This document shows, piece after piece, positions 23,525 to 31,079 of a DNA stretch of 64,000 bases. Under the pieces are notes generated by a model. It worked only from the letters and a program-made list of their open reading frames with translations, did no database searches and was not told the DNA's origin. The position numbers and the translations under genes were made by a program. Positions within the stretch are counted from its first letter, which is position 1. Each line of letters begins with the position of its first letter. This DNA is from Chitinophaga niastensis (GTDB lineage: Bacteria; Bacteroidota; Bacteroidia; Chitinophagales; Chitinophagaceae), in NCBI RefSeq assembly GCF_003014755.1, contig NZ_PYAW01000002.1, positions 1,426,001 to 1,490,000 of the forward strand. Direction: 5' to 3'.

Positions 23525-23920
23525 ATGGAAATTAAGCGCAGCGGCTCACAGCCTTCAGGTAAAGGCCCCGCAGAATATTTTACCGGATCGGTACGGATCG
23601 ACCCCCTTTGTAGTCCACCAGAACCCGCCCGTGTGGTGATGGCGTTGGTCACCTTTGAGCCAGGCGCCCGCACAGCATGGCATACGCATCCCCTCGGTCA
23701 GACCTTAATCGTCACCGCAGGTGCTGGTCGTGTGCAGCGTGAAGGCGGCTCAATCGAGGAAATCCACCAGGGGGATGTAGTTTGGTTCCCGCCAGGTGAA
23801 AAGCATTGGCATGGAGCTGCGGCTACCACAGCGATGAGCCATATTGCCATCCAGGAAAAGCTTAATGGTTCGCCTGTCGATTGGATGGAACAGGTAACAG
23901 ATGAGCAGTACAGCAAATAA
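23525..23920 (+). CDS. Cupin protein resembling bacterial (R)-hydroxynitrile lyases
   Basis: 131 residues forming one small cupin. Metal ligands are visible: [12 protein letters not shown] (two His plus Gln) and PGEKHWHGA (third His). The whole chain, from the opening [21 protein letters not shown] to [11 protein letters not shown] at the end, closely follows the short manganese cupins characterised as (R)-selective hydroxynitrile lyases in Acidobacteria (recalled, not searched). Physiological roles of that group are uncertain, so cyanohydrin cleavage here is only a possibility. The gene is clearly richer in G and C than its neighbours, suggesting transfer. It converges with the AraC gene of the SDR operon, with which such cupins often travel. 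Confidence 0.82.
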   Translation: MEIKRSGSQPSGKGPAEYFTGSVRIDPLCSPPEPARVVMALVTFEPGARTAWHTHPLGQTLIVTAGAGRVQREGGSIEEIHQGDVVWFPPGEKHWHGAAATTAMSHIAIQEKLNGSPVDWMEQVTDEQYSK

Positions 23921-23942
23921 TAGAAAAATTGGAGAACGCAGA

Positions 23943-24743
23943 TTAAATTTTTGTCGGCGCAGCCCCAAATTGTTTTTTGAAAGCAAGTGAAAAATGTGAC
24001 AGATCCTCAAAACCCAGGTCCAGGTAAATATCGGACGCTGTTTTGCCTTTTTCCCGGATAAGATAATACGCTTCCTGTAACCTTCGTTGCTGCAACCAGC
24101 GGCCCGGTGTTAAGTGGAACAACTTTTCGAAATCTCTCTTGAAGGTAGCCAGGCTCCTGCCGGTCAGATAAGCAAATCGGTTAAGGTTGACATTAAAATG
24201 GAAATTCTTGTTCATAAAAGCCTCCAGGTCTATTTTTCCTGGCTCACTGAAATCGAACAATATGTCTTTCATCTCAGGATTTACTTTTAACAGCAGCAGG
24301 ATCGCCTCTCTTAATTTCACAGCCACCAACCCGGCATCATCTTCCACATTAAGCTGCATGTAAGACGACAGTGAATCAAAATAGTTTTTATACAAGGGGT
24401 GAGGTTTCAGGTCGATTACCGCGTTACCATTGATATGCTTTTCAGCTTTATATCCGGCTTCCATACTGAAGTTCCGTAAAAAGGGCTGATCAAAGTGAAC
24501 CGAAACCGACTTGAATTCGCCTCCTTCCGGCGGCAGTTTATTAAACTTCATCAGATGGTTCCGCCTGCCGAATCTAAAATCTCCGGGTTTAAAAATATAT
24601 TCCTTGTTACCATCATTCATGATCATCGTCCCCGATACCTGGTAGCTAAATACATACTCAGGTATAAACTGTTCTCCCTCCCTGCGGCGGGTAGCGTAGC
24701 AGGAATATGCTATGGGCGATGGTCTTTTATTGAGTTGTGGCAT
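23943..24743 (-). CDS. AraC-family transcriptional regulator
   Basis: 266 residues: an N-terminal cupin-like sensing domain (EYIFKPGDFRFGRRNHLMKF) and a C-terminal double helix-turn-helix. The first HTH is NLNRFAYLTGRSLATFKRDF, the second ASDIYLDLGFEDLSHFSLAF then KKQFGAAPTKI, the classical AraC signature. It lies 17 nt after the SDR stop codon on the same strand, so the SDR gene and this regulator form an operon. It probably controls that operon through the paired direct repeats at 25690-25728 (inference). The effector is unknown. Confidence 0.9.
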   Translation of the reverse strand: MPQLNKRPSPIAYSCYATRRREGEQFIPEYVFSYQVSGTMIMNDGNKEYIFKPGDFRFGRRNHLMKFNKLPPEGGEFKSVSVHFDQPFLRNFSMEAGYKAEKHINGNAVIDLKPHPLYKNYFDSLSSYMQLNVEDDAGLVAVKLREAILLLLKVNPEMKDILFDFSEPGKIDLEAFMNKNFHFNVNLNRFAYLTGRSLATFKRDFEKLFHLTPGRWLQQRRLQEAYYLIREKGKTASDIYLDLGFEDLSHFSLAFKKQFGAAPTKI

Positions 24744-24760
24744 TATTCAAATTGAATTTA

Positions 24761-25639
24761 TTATTGCTGCACTCCGAAAAGCGACTTACCCATTTCTGTT
24801 TGCGTAAAATCTACCGCATCATCGGCATCGGTCGAAGTGCTTACCGGCAGCCACTTTTCCATTTCCTCGCTTCTTACAACATTGGCTTGTTTTACCCTGC
24901 CTATCGCATCGCTACCCAGTACCAGGTGTACCGGTGGTTCCGGGTTATCAACCAGGTCGATCATCACTTTTGCGGCTTTATCGGGGTCGCCCATTGGGAT
25001 AAAGTTACTGTTTTTAAACAGCTCCATTCGCATGCCAACGGTCTTTTCATAGCCTTCTACCTCTGGCGCACAGGTCATCGAAGTAGCTCCGGTACGGAAA
25101 CCGCCCGGCTCAATGCTTGTTACCAGTATGCCCAGCGGCTTAACCTCTTTAGCCAGCGCCTCGCTAAAACCGCTCAAACCAAATTTTGCTGCCTGGTATA
25201 TGGTTAGGCCGGGGTTACCCACCCTGCCGCCTATCGAGCTGATTTGTAATATCCTGCCCGAACGCTGTTTGCGCATGTAAGGTAATACCACACGCGTTAT
25301 TTCTATGGGTGCATACAAATTGGTTTCCAATTGGCTGCGTACCTGTTCATCGCTATAAGCCTCGGCTGCACCTATGATGCCAAAACCGGCGTTATTGACC
25401 AGCACATCTATCCGGCCGAATTTTTCGATCGTATTTTCAACTGCGGCAATGATCTGCGCCTTGTTGGTGACATCCAACCTTAGCGGATAAATACTATCAG
25501 GGTACTTCTCTGCAAGATCTTTTAATTGTTCCGGGTTTCGGGCTGTTGCGGCTACCAAGTCGCCACTGGCTAATACTGCTGCTGTCAAACTCCTTCCCAA
25601 TCCGCGGGAACTGCCTGTTATAAACCAGACTTTTGGCAT
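24761..25639 (-). CDS. Short-chain dehydrogenase/reductase
   Basis: 292 residues of the classical SDR family. The NAD(P)-binding TGSSRGLGRSL (8-18), NNAGFGIIG, catalytic Ser in ILQISSIGGRVG and the YQAAK active-site Tyr-Lys are all present, followed by SIEPGGFRTG. Arg following the glycine-rich motif (TARNPEQL) suggests NADPH preference. The substrate is unknown; these stand-alone AraC-linked SDRs are widespread and usually act on small carbonyl compounds. It is first gene of an SDR-AraC operon, with a pair of direct repeats 50-90 nt upstream. Confidence 0.9.
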   Translation of the reverse strand: MPKVWFITGSSRGLGRSLTAAVLASGDLVAATARNPEQLKDLAEKYPDSIYPLRLDVTNKAQIIAAVENTIEKFGRIDVLVNNAGFGIIGAAEAYSDEQVRSQLETNLYAPIEITRVVLPYMRKQRSGRILQISSIGGRVGNPGLTIYQAAKFGLSGFSEALAKEVKPLGILVTSIEPGGFRTGATSMTCAPEVEGYEKTVGMRMELFKNSNFIPMGDPDKAAKVMIDLVDNPEPPVHLVLGSDAIGRVKQANVVRSEEMEKWLPVSTSTDADDAVDFTQTEMGKSLFGVQQ

Positions 25640-25689
25640 AATTTAAAATTTTAATTTTAATCAAAGTTCGGTTCAATTTGACGAAGCCA

Positions 25690-25728
25690 CTTTGTTAAAA
25701 CGTTCAAATTGCTTTGTTAAAACGTTCA
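25690..25728 (-). promoter_or_regulatory. Paired 17-bp direct repeats, candidate AraC operator
   Basis: CTTTGTTAAAACGTTCA occurs twice, identically, at 25690-25706 and 25712-25728, a spacing of 22 bp or about two helical turns. It lies 51-89 nt upstream of the SDR start codon. Tandem direct repeats on one helix face are typical AraC-family binding sites, and the operon encodes an AraC protein, so autoregulation is likely (inference). Confidence 0.65.
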
Positions 25729-25883
25729 TGTTTGAGAGATTTCTTGATTTTTATCAAGTACACTATGCTGGTTAAATGCAATATTTGCGGAGCTGGATAT
25801 TCATACTTTTAAACCCGGGTAGGTAAGGGTTATAAGAATGGTTGCTGGCGTTGAATAACTTTAGTAATCTAAAACAAATTTTC

Positions 25884-26561
25884 ATGTTTATTGGACATTT
25901 TGGACTGGGGATGGTCACAAAGAAAATAGCCCCGAAGATCTCGCTGGGAACACTTTTTATGGCAGTTCAGTTCTCTGACCTTATATGGCCGACTTTATTG
26001 TTGCTTGGTGTAGAAAAAGTTGTGCTGCATCCTGAACTTGGAGGAACAAGAACCATTACGTTTACAAGCTATCCGTTTACCCATAGCCTGGTAGGAGCTT
26101 TAGTTTTGGCTGTCTTGTTCGGTACGGTTTATTATGTGGTTAAAAAAAATTTTAGAAATGCGCTGATATTGGGAGCAGCTGTGCTCAGTCATTGGTTTTT
26201 GGATTTTATTGTACATTTTCATGATTTGCCGCTATTTCCTGCTTCTTCAGTGAAAGTAGGACTTGCGCTTTGGGCTACGATAGGAGGGACACTGTTTGTA
26301 GAACTTATATTGTTTATATCCGGAATTGTTTTGTATTTGCGTTCTACGACTCCTTTAAATGCAAAAGCAAGGATTATTTTCTGGATTAATATCCTTTTGC
26401 TCGTCTCTGTACAGATTTCAAATTTTTGGGGACCTCCACCCGCAAGTGTAAACGCACTTGCCTGGTCTGCCCAGTTTCAATGGCTATTTGTCATCCTGGC
26501 TTACTGGGCTGATAACAATACCCAATCAGCAACTACCGGAAAGTCGATTGAAAGATTTTAG
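25884..26561 (+). CDS. Polytopic membrane protein, YdjM/DUF457-like metal-dependent hydrolase fold
   Basis: 225 residues from the ATG at 25884; a more upstream ATG (25842) would add 14 residues without membrane character. About six hydrophobic helices. Conserved His and Asp residues lie at membrane edges: IGHFGLG near the start, FSDLIWP, TSYPFTHSLVG and LSHWFLDFIVHFHDLP. This pattern resembles the membrane-bound metal-dependent hydrolases of the YdjM (DUF457) type, whose activity is unproven. Inner membrane location is certain from hydrophobicity. It is divergent from the SDR operon. Confidence 0.65.
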   Translation: MFIGHFGLGMVTKKIAPKISLGTLFMAVQFSDLIWPTLLLLGVEKVVLHPELGGTRTITFTSYPFTHSLVGALVLAVLFGTVYYVVKKNFRNALILGAAVLSHWFLDFIVHFHDLPLFPASSVKVGLALWATIGGTLFVELILFISGIVLYLRSTTPLNAKARIIFWINILLLVSVQISNFWGPPPASVNALAWSAQFQWLFVILAYWADNNTQSATTGKSIERF

Positions 26562-26636
26562 TATTTTGCAAGAAATGGATGATCCTTAACTGTTATAGCA
26601 AGCGACCCATGTTTACAGTAACTTAATTTTTTTATT

Positions 26637-27116
26637 ATGGTTTCAACTAAACAAATATCAAAGCACTTCAGGGATGTTCATTTTGGTGGTAACTGGACTA
26701 GTGTAAATCTTAAGGACACATTAGCAGATGTAAATTGGAAACAGGCAACCACAAAAGTTCATAGCCTAAATACTATCGCTGTTTTAGTTTTTCATATTAA
26801 CTATTATGTGAGCGCTATTTTAAAAGTCTTACAGGGAGAACCCTTAAACGCAAATGATAAATTTAGCTTCGACCTGAATCCTATAATGTCTGAAGAAGCG
26901 TGGCAGGAATTGGTAACTAAAGCATTTACTGAAGCTGAACAATTAGCTTTACAAATTGAAAATTTAGATGAAACAAAACTATTCCAGGATTTTGAAGATC
27001 CCAAATACGGAAATTATTATAGAAACTTACTCGGAGTTATTGAACATACACATTATCACCTTGGACAGATTTCCCTGATAAAGAAAATTATAAATGAAAC
27101 AAAAACAGCAAACTGA
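26637..27116 (+). CDS. DinB-family protein
   Basis: 159 residues of the DinB/YfiT four-helix-bundle family. The N-terminal part contains KVHSLNTIAVLVFHINYYV, with a metal-ligand His on the second helix, and the C-terminal helix carries GVIEHTHYHLGQISLIKK, where HxxxH provides the other two ligands. Relatives are metal-dependent thiol transferases (bacillithiol or mycothiol dependent) or uncharacterised stress proteins. Function here is unknown. A second DinB gene lies at 31080. Confidence 0.8.
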   Translation: MVSTKQISKHFRDVHFGGNWTSVNLKDTLADVNWKQATTKVHSLNTIAVLVFHINYYVSAILKVLQGEPLNANDKFSFDLNPIMSEEAWQELVTKAFTEAEQLALQIENLDETKLFQDFEDPKYGNYYRNLLGVIEHTHYHLGQISLIKKIINETKTAN

Positions 27117-27576
27117 CATGGCCGGTACCTGCTCATGCATCCATTGTACTAAGTCTACAACCTAAAGTTGAAGAATAGCCATGATTTAAAGTGTTCAAAA
27201 ATGGAGAAAAAATGTTCAAAAATGGAGATTTTGTATAAGGGTAGTGAGAAGTAGATTATAAGGTTAACTCGATGTCAACGCAGGGAGGAAAATGTGGTGA
27301 ATTATGTTGCTACTGATACAATATTGCCCAATATTCTTACCACAATGTCAGCCCTTCGTTAGCACAATGTCAGGAATCAGATTTACTGGTTAAAATAATA
27401 TTATAAGGCTTAAGTCTTGAGGAGAAATGCAGTGTAGATTACGAAAGTAAGTGATTTTTTGATATTTCAATCAAGAAGTCTTTGATATAATTTTTGAGAA
27501 GGGAAATTTGCATAACATTTTAATTAAAACATGCGCTAAATTTGGCGTGCACATTTGATCCAGTAATTATTCAATT
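27117..27576. repeat. Gene-free region with short direct repeats
   Basis: No supportable gene. TGTTCAAAAATGGAGA occurs twice (27192-27207 and 27213-27228), and CACAATGTCAG twice about 24 nt apart (around 27340 and 27364). Multiple short end repeats of the TGTTCAAAAATGG kind occur at the tips of IS21-like elements, so this may be the scar of a lost insertion sequence, but no transposase sequence accompanies it. Confidence 0.4.
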
Positions 27577-28335
27577 ATGACAGAGAATACAATTTTTTAT
27601 TTTGAGGCAGATAACCCGGAAATGATTAAAGCCTTTCATAAAGCACAGGAAACATTCCGGTATTTCTGGAGAGAACTTTCCTGGGAGTATCGAAGAATTG
27701 TTCCTGCACTGGATGTGGCTTGCGTAAAAGTAGCTTTCATGGAGCATGTTGCGCATCAAACAACTCCTATCGTAGAGCATATGTGGATTAACGAAGTAGA
27801 ATTTGATGGAGATACGATTAGCGGAGTGCTCATAAATGATCCAAATGAGCTGACGAATATTAAGAACGGAGACTTTGTTGAAGTGCCGCTAAGCCAGATC
27901 AGTGACTGGTTATTTAGTACTCAGGGAAACACCTATGGAGGATTTACAATACAGCTGTTAAGGTCAACAATGGAGGAGCAGGAACGTAAGGAATATGATG
28001 AGGCATGGGGATTGGATTTTGGTGACTATCATGATATTTTGCTCGTTTATGAACAAAAGGAATACCCTGAACATCTCATTGAGCACCCTATGAGTATTAA
28101 TATGAAGGAGCGCTTAATAGAATTTTTGAAAGAACATCCTGAAGAAATAACCAACCACGACGAAGCTGGATATACGCTTTTACATAGGGAAACAGTATCA
28201 GGCAATAAAAGTTCTGTTGAAATTTTGTTGCAGCTTGGTGCGGATAAAAATATTAAAACCGGTAAGGGAAAAACGGCGTTAGATTTCGCAAAGCAGTTAG
28301 GTTGGGAGCATATAGTTCCATTGCTTGAGAACTAG
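27577..28335 (+). CDS. DUF2314 protein with C-terminal ankyrin repeats
   Basis: 252 residues. The first part (about 1-140) matches the DUF2314 pattern: MIKAFHKAQETFRYFWREL, CVKVAFMEH, EHMWINEVEFDGD then GVLINDPNELTNIKNGDFVEV. The C-terminal 60 residues are ankyrin repeats: NHDEAGYTLLHRETVSGNKS then VEILLQLGADKNIKTGKGKT and ALDFAKQLGWEHI. No signal peptide, so cytoplasmic. DUF2314 and ankyrin modules both occur among immunity proteins of contact-dependent toxin systems, a possible role given the accessory setting, but no cognate toxin was found. An IS transposase remnant follows. Confidence 0.8.
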   Translation: MTENTIFYFEADNPEMIKAFHKAQETFRYFWRELSWEYRRIVPALDVACVKVAFMEHVAHQTTPIVEHMWINEVEFDGDTISGVLINDPNELTNIKNGDFVEVPLSQISDWLFSTQGNTYGGFTIQLLRSTMEEQERKEYDEAWGLDFGDYHDILLVYEQKEYPEHLIEHPMSINMKERLIEFLKEHPEEITNHDEAGYTLLHRETVSGNKSSVEILLQLGADKNIKTGKGKTALDFAKQLGWEHIVPLLEN

Positions 28336-28370
28336 TATTTGCACATTGGCAGCACTTAGTATTTTTATGT

Positions 28371-28445
28371 ATCGAAGAATACAATGCCAGAAGACCACAT
28401 GAAGACCTGGAAAATGCAACTCCCAGAGGTATCATGAAAAGTTGA
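28371..28445 (+). pseudogene. Transposase C-terminal remnant (IS3/rve type)
   Basis: One frame reads IEEYNARRPHEDLENATP then RGIMKS and stop. The (Y/F)N-x-x-RPH-x-x-L-x-x-x-TP block is the C-terminal signature of DDE integrase-core transposases of the IS3/IS481 type. Only about 25-35 residues remain, with no upstream catalytic domain. It marks a former insertion sequence beside the DUF2314 gene. Confidence 0.75.
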
Positions 28446-28873
28446 AAAGTACAAATCAGGCCGTTTGAGAAATTGGTGCTTACAATGCCTTGCAATATCT
28501 ATGGCATACAAGTTCCGCGTTTATTTATTGGTCCATGATTTTTAAATAATCATTAGAAAAAGTAAGCATTTTTGGTAAAACTAATAATTAGCTATATCTT
28601 CCTTAGAGAAGATTTGGAATTTATTTTAACCCGTTTATAATTGGCCAAGGCTGATTTTGTGATACCCAGAATTGTTATCCACTAGAAGATTAATATTTAT
28701 TTTTTATTCCAGTCTCGCCACTTTTTGTAGTACTAAGATTTACCAGCGTAAATTATCATTCAGCTAAACAGTAGTTTATCTCATATTAAAGCCTTTCTCA
28801 GAAAGGCAGAAAAGAAGCACCGACATGTTTACAATGAACATGGTTGAATCATCAAACAATTAAATTAAAAAAA
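28446..28873. other. AT-rich gene-free region before the leader peptide gene
   Basis: No open frame with family features. A perfect small hairpin GCCTTTC-TCA-GAAAGGC lies at 28791-28807 and a weaker CATGTT/AACATG stem near 28824-28842, both in the likely 5' leader of the peptide gene at 28874. They could be attenuator or processing signals. No TAnnTTTG box was identified with confidence. Confidence 0.45.
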
Positions 28874-29086
28874 ATGAAAAAACTGAATTTGAACGCTCAA
28901 CAATTGAGTGATGTTAAAGTATTGACAAGAAGTGAATGAAAAACTATACTAGGAGGAACTACAAGATCCTCAAGGGCAGCAGCGGGGTATTGTAATTGGA
29001 TGGATATCAAGTGCGATCCGGGATACACATGCGTGTCTACTCATAATCCTTCGAGTCCGGACCAGGGGAGATGCGTTGCTAATTAA
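28874..29086 (+). pseudogene. Double-glycine leader peptide precursor, cysteine-rich core, internal stop
   Basis: Too short and interrupted to appear as one open frame. From ATG 28874 it reads MKKLNLNAQQLSDVKVLTRS then E, TGA (28937-28939), KTILGG, and the core TTRSSRAAAGYCNWMDIK then CDPGYTCVSTHNPSSPDQGR and CVAN, stop at 29084. The MKKLNLN...VLTRxE.KxILGG part is the GG-type leader of Bacteroidota ribosomal peptide/bacteriocin precursors, normally cut after Gly-Gly by a peptidase-containing ABC exporter. The 42-residue core holds four cysteines in a defensin-like spacing. The single TGA could derive from CGA (Arg) by one transition. No exporter or modification enzyme is nearby. It is probably a recently inactivated orphan precursor unless the stop is a sequencing error. 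Confidence 0.68.
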
Positions 29087-29150
29087 TAATAGTTAATAAT
29101 GCAGATCAAGCGTTGAAAATATTAAGTTTTTATGAACTTAATTAAATCGA

Positions 29151-29181
29151 CAAAGCGCTGGAGGTGGAATCTGGCGCTTTG
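29151..29181 (+). terminator. Hairpin after the peptide gene
   Basis: CAAAGCGC (29151-29158) pairs with GCGCTTTG (29174-29181) around a 15-nt loop. The following GGGGGTTTAG is not a classical U-tract, so termination is plausible but weak. Confidence 0.4.
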
Positions 29182-29351
29182 GGGGTTTAGTTCCTCTGAC
29201 CCGGTAGTATCTAATCCTTTTGTGTAAATAGTAAGGAAGTAAGCATCCAGTAAAATGCACCTTGTTTGGGGGTACGGTTTTTATGTTAAGAGAGATTTCG
29301 TATTCAATATCCGGTTGTTTTTTTATAAAAAATACTAAACAATTAATCCAT

Positions 29352-29762
29352 ATGAAAAAAATACTGCTACTGATACTATTTTTCTTTTCAATAAGCTATT
29401 CTTTTTCGCAAACTATTATTGTGAATCCTGATGGAACTGTTTCAACTGTAATGGGCAATGGTAGCATTAAAACTATTGTGAATACTAATGGAACTCTTTC
29501 AACTTTAATTGACAATGGTAGCATTAAAACTATTGTGAATCCTGATGGAACTTTTTCAACTGTATTTGGCAATGGTAACACTAGAACTATTGTGAATCCT
29601 AATGGAACTCTTTCAACTTTAATTGACAATGGTACTACTAAAACTATTGTGAAGCCTGATGTGACTCCTGATGTGACTCATTCAACTGTAATTTACAATG
29701 GTATAAAAATAAGCAGGAATAAAAGGAAATCAATAATGTATTTTTTATTACAATTTAACTAA
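29352..29762 (+). CDS. Secreted protein made of 19-residue tandem repeats
   Basis: 136 residues from the ATG at 29352, chosen because MKKILLLILFFFSISYSFSQ is an ideal signal peptide; the 30 in-frame residues upstream are not needed. The mature protein is almost wholly four 19-residue repeats of the form KTIVNPDGTxSTxxGNGSI, plus a degenerate fifth and a short basic tail (ISRNKRKS). Units 1 and 3 share NPDGT...GNG, and units 2 and 4 share NGTLSTLIDNG, so the array grew by doubling a two-unit block. Repeats of this NPDGT type suggest a stacked beta structure, outside the inner membrane. Function unknown. Confidence 0.7.
   Translation: MKKILLLILFFFSISYSFSQTIIVNPDGTVSTVMGNGSIKTIVNTNGTLSTLIDNGSIKTIVNPDGTFSTVFGNGNTRTIVNPNGTLSTLIDNGTTKTIVKPDVTPDVTHSTVIYNGIKISRNKRKSIMYFLLQFN
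29412..29648 (+). repeat. 57-bp in-frame tandem repeat array (four units)
   Basis: The GTG of ATTGTGAA falls at 29421, 29478, 29535, 29592 and 29649, an exact 57-nt period. Alternate units are most alike, giving a 114-nt higher-order period. Such arrays are prone to copy-number change by slippage while staying in frame. Confidence 0.9.
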
Positions 29763-29945
29763 CATTTTTCTCCATACTGTTGTCATGTCACAGTAGTAGC
29801 TATTGCAGTTAAATCACGACCGATTGTACCACAACCTGCTTTTTAGCGCCTACCGTTATTTATTCTTTGATTACTTGTCAATAGATGGCAGGCAATCGAC
29901 TTGTGCATATTTAAAACGTAAACGCAATTGTAACTGATAAGAAAG
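29763..29945. other. Intergenic gap between convergent genes
   Basis: No gene or strong terminator recognised between the repeat protein and the glycosyltransferase. Confidence 0.4.
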
Positions 29946-30680
29946 TTAAATTGTGATGGCATACTTCTTTTTCAATTGTTCATAAATAGATTCCGGGTGG
30001 TAGATAGCGTCTTTATCCAGATACCCTATACGCCAAATCTCATTCCATAAGTGAAGGGCAAAATTTTTTTCTGTAAGGGAGTAATTTTGTTTACTAATAA
30101 GTTTATAGACATCTGTCCAGTTTATAGGACAAAATGTTTCCGGCGCCATAATGTAGGACTCGGTATCGTAGCTTTTAATAATTTTATTAAAAAGCGATGG
30201 CCCCAATTCTCCCCATTTTATGCAATTGTGATCAAGATTGTCTATATGCGTTAAGCAATCTGCAAGGATGGCTGCTTTAGCGGGTGATTTAATAAAACCA
30301 ATATTTACGATTTTATCATTTTCATGACCATGTTCTGTTGAAAAACAGTATTCTTCCTTCATGTCAAAGTGTCGAAGACAAACTGAATCCATATCTACCC
30401 ACCAGCCACCTTTTTCATAAAGTAATTTATAACGGAACCAATCGGAGAATGATGCTATCCCTCCTTTGCTATCTATAAAAATTTTATTAGCATGAATAAT
30501 GCTATTAGCATCTAGTACGGTCGTATTCTTCGGGACGTTTTTAATATCCTGATAAGCATATAAATGAAAGTCATGCTCATTTTGTAAAAATGATTGGATA
30601 CAAAGATGTTCCATTGTAGAAAGGCTTTCCCCAATCCAGAGGCTTTGTATAATTTTGTTTGTATCGGTTTTAACAGGCAT
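29946..30680 (-). CDS. Glycosyltransferase, GT32/capsular synthesis type (DXD)
   Basis: 244 residues. IIQSLWIGESLSTMEHLCIQ opens the nucleotide-sugar fold, ASFSDWFRYKLLYEKGGWWV then DMDS carries the DXD metal site (VDMDSV), typical of the Gly_transf_sug (Och1/GT32) family, and WGELGPSLFNK follows as the usual third block. It transfers a sugar from a nucleotide donor to a glycan or peptide acceptor in the cytoplasm; acceptor unknown. It is isolated in the accessory zone. Members of this group occur both in capsule loci and next to peptide natural-product genes, but no link to the peptide gene 900 bp away can be shown. Confidence 0.85.
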   Translation of the reverse strand: MPVKTDTNKIIQSLWIGESLSTMEHLCIQSFLQNEHDFHLYAYQDIKNVPKNTTVLDANSIIHANKIFIDSKGGIASFSDWFRYKLLYEKGGWWVDMDSVCLRHFDMKEEYCFSTEHGHENDKIVNIGFIKSPAKAAILADCLTHIDNLDHNCIKWGELGPSLFNKIIKSYDTESYIMAPETFCPINWTDVYKLISKQNYSLTEKNFALHLWNEIWRIGYLDKDAIYHPESIYEQLKKKYAITI

Positions 30681-30715
30681 TGAATTTGTAATTATAGTTA
30701 GCTATTCAAATTTAC

Positions 30716-30943
30716 TCAATTGGTTTTAAAAAGTATCATCTTATGCTCTCTCACAGAACGAAAACATCCCTGCAGGATAAACCCCACAGCAATACATCTT
30801 TTACCAGCTGCCTGAAATTGTTCCTTTTTTTTATAATGTTTGACATGAAGTATCTGAAATAATTCTTTCCACTCCTGTTCACTAAGAAGGGCAAGTGTAT
30901 TCAAATAGTTTTTAAATGACGTAATGTCAATCTTATTATCCAT
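30716..30943 (-). pseudogene. Truncated Crp/Fnr-like regulator (N-terminal fragment)
   Basis: 75 residues: an opening helix TSFKNYLNTLALLSEQEWKE and the first strands of a cyclic-nucleotide-binding domain (FQAAGKRCIAVGFILQGCFR), ending after REHKMILFKTN. Intact Crp-like proteins in this window (31724 and 42111) have 188-214 residues and continue with a dimer helix and HTH. Two-thirds of the protein, including all DNA binding, is missing. It is probably decayed; a short regulatory protein is less likely. Confidence 0.65.
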
Positions 30944-31079
30944 AAATACTAAACATTCAACTTTATAGCTAAGGTAAATTTCATTTGGTCCATATGACTA
31001 CCCTTGTATAATCAAATGCTGAATATTATATTTAGTAGTCTGATGCAGCAATTATTTAAAAACAGGCAGACCATAAAAA

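Noticed and set aside
27577..28335. Confirmed immunity gene of a polymorphic toxin system
   Set aside because: Although DUF2314 and ankyrin modules occur in immunity proteins, no toxin or secretion gene is adjacent, so only a possibility is noted.
29396..29629. Minus-strand open frame of repeats opposite the 57-bp repeat gene
   Set aside because: It exists only because the repeat lacks stops in that frame; the plus strand has a signal peptide and the minus frame has no start context or family features.
29412..29648. CRISPR-like array
   Set aside because: The 57-nt units are contiguous, with no unique spacers and clear coding periodicity; no cas genes are in the window.
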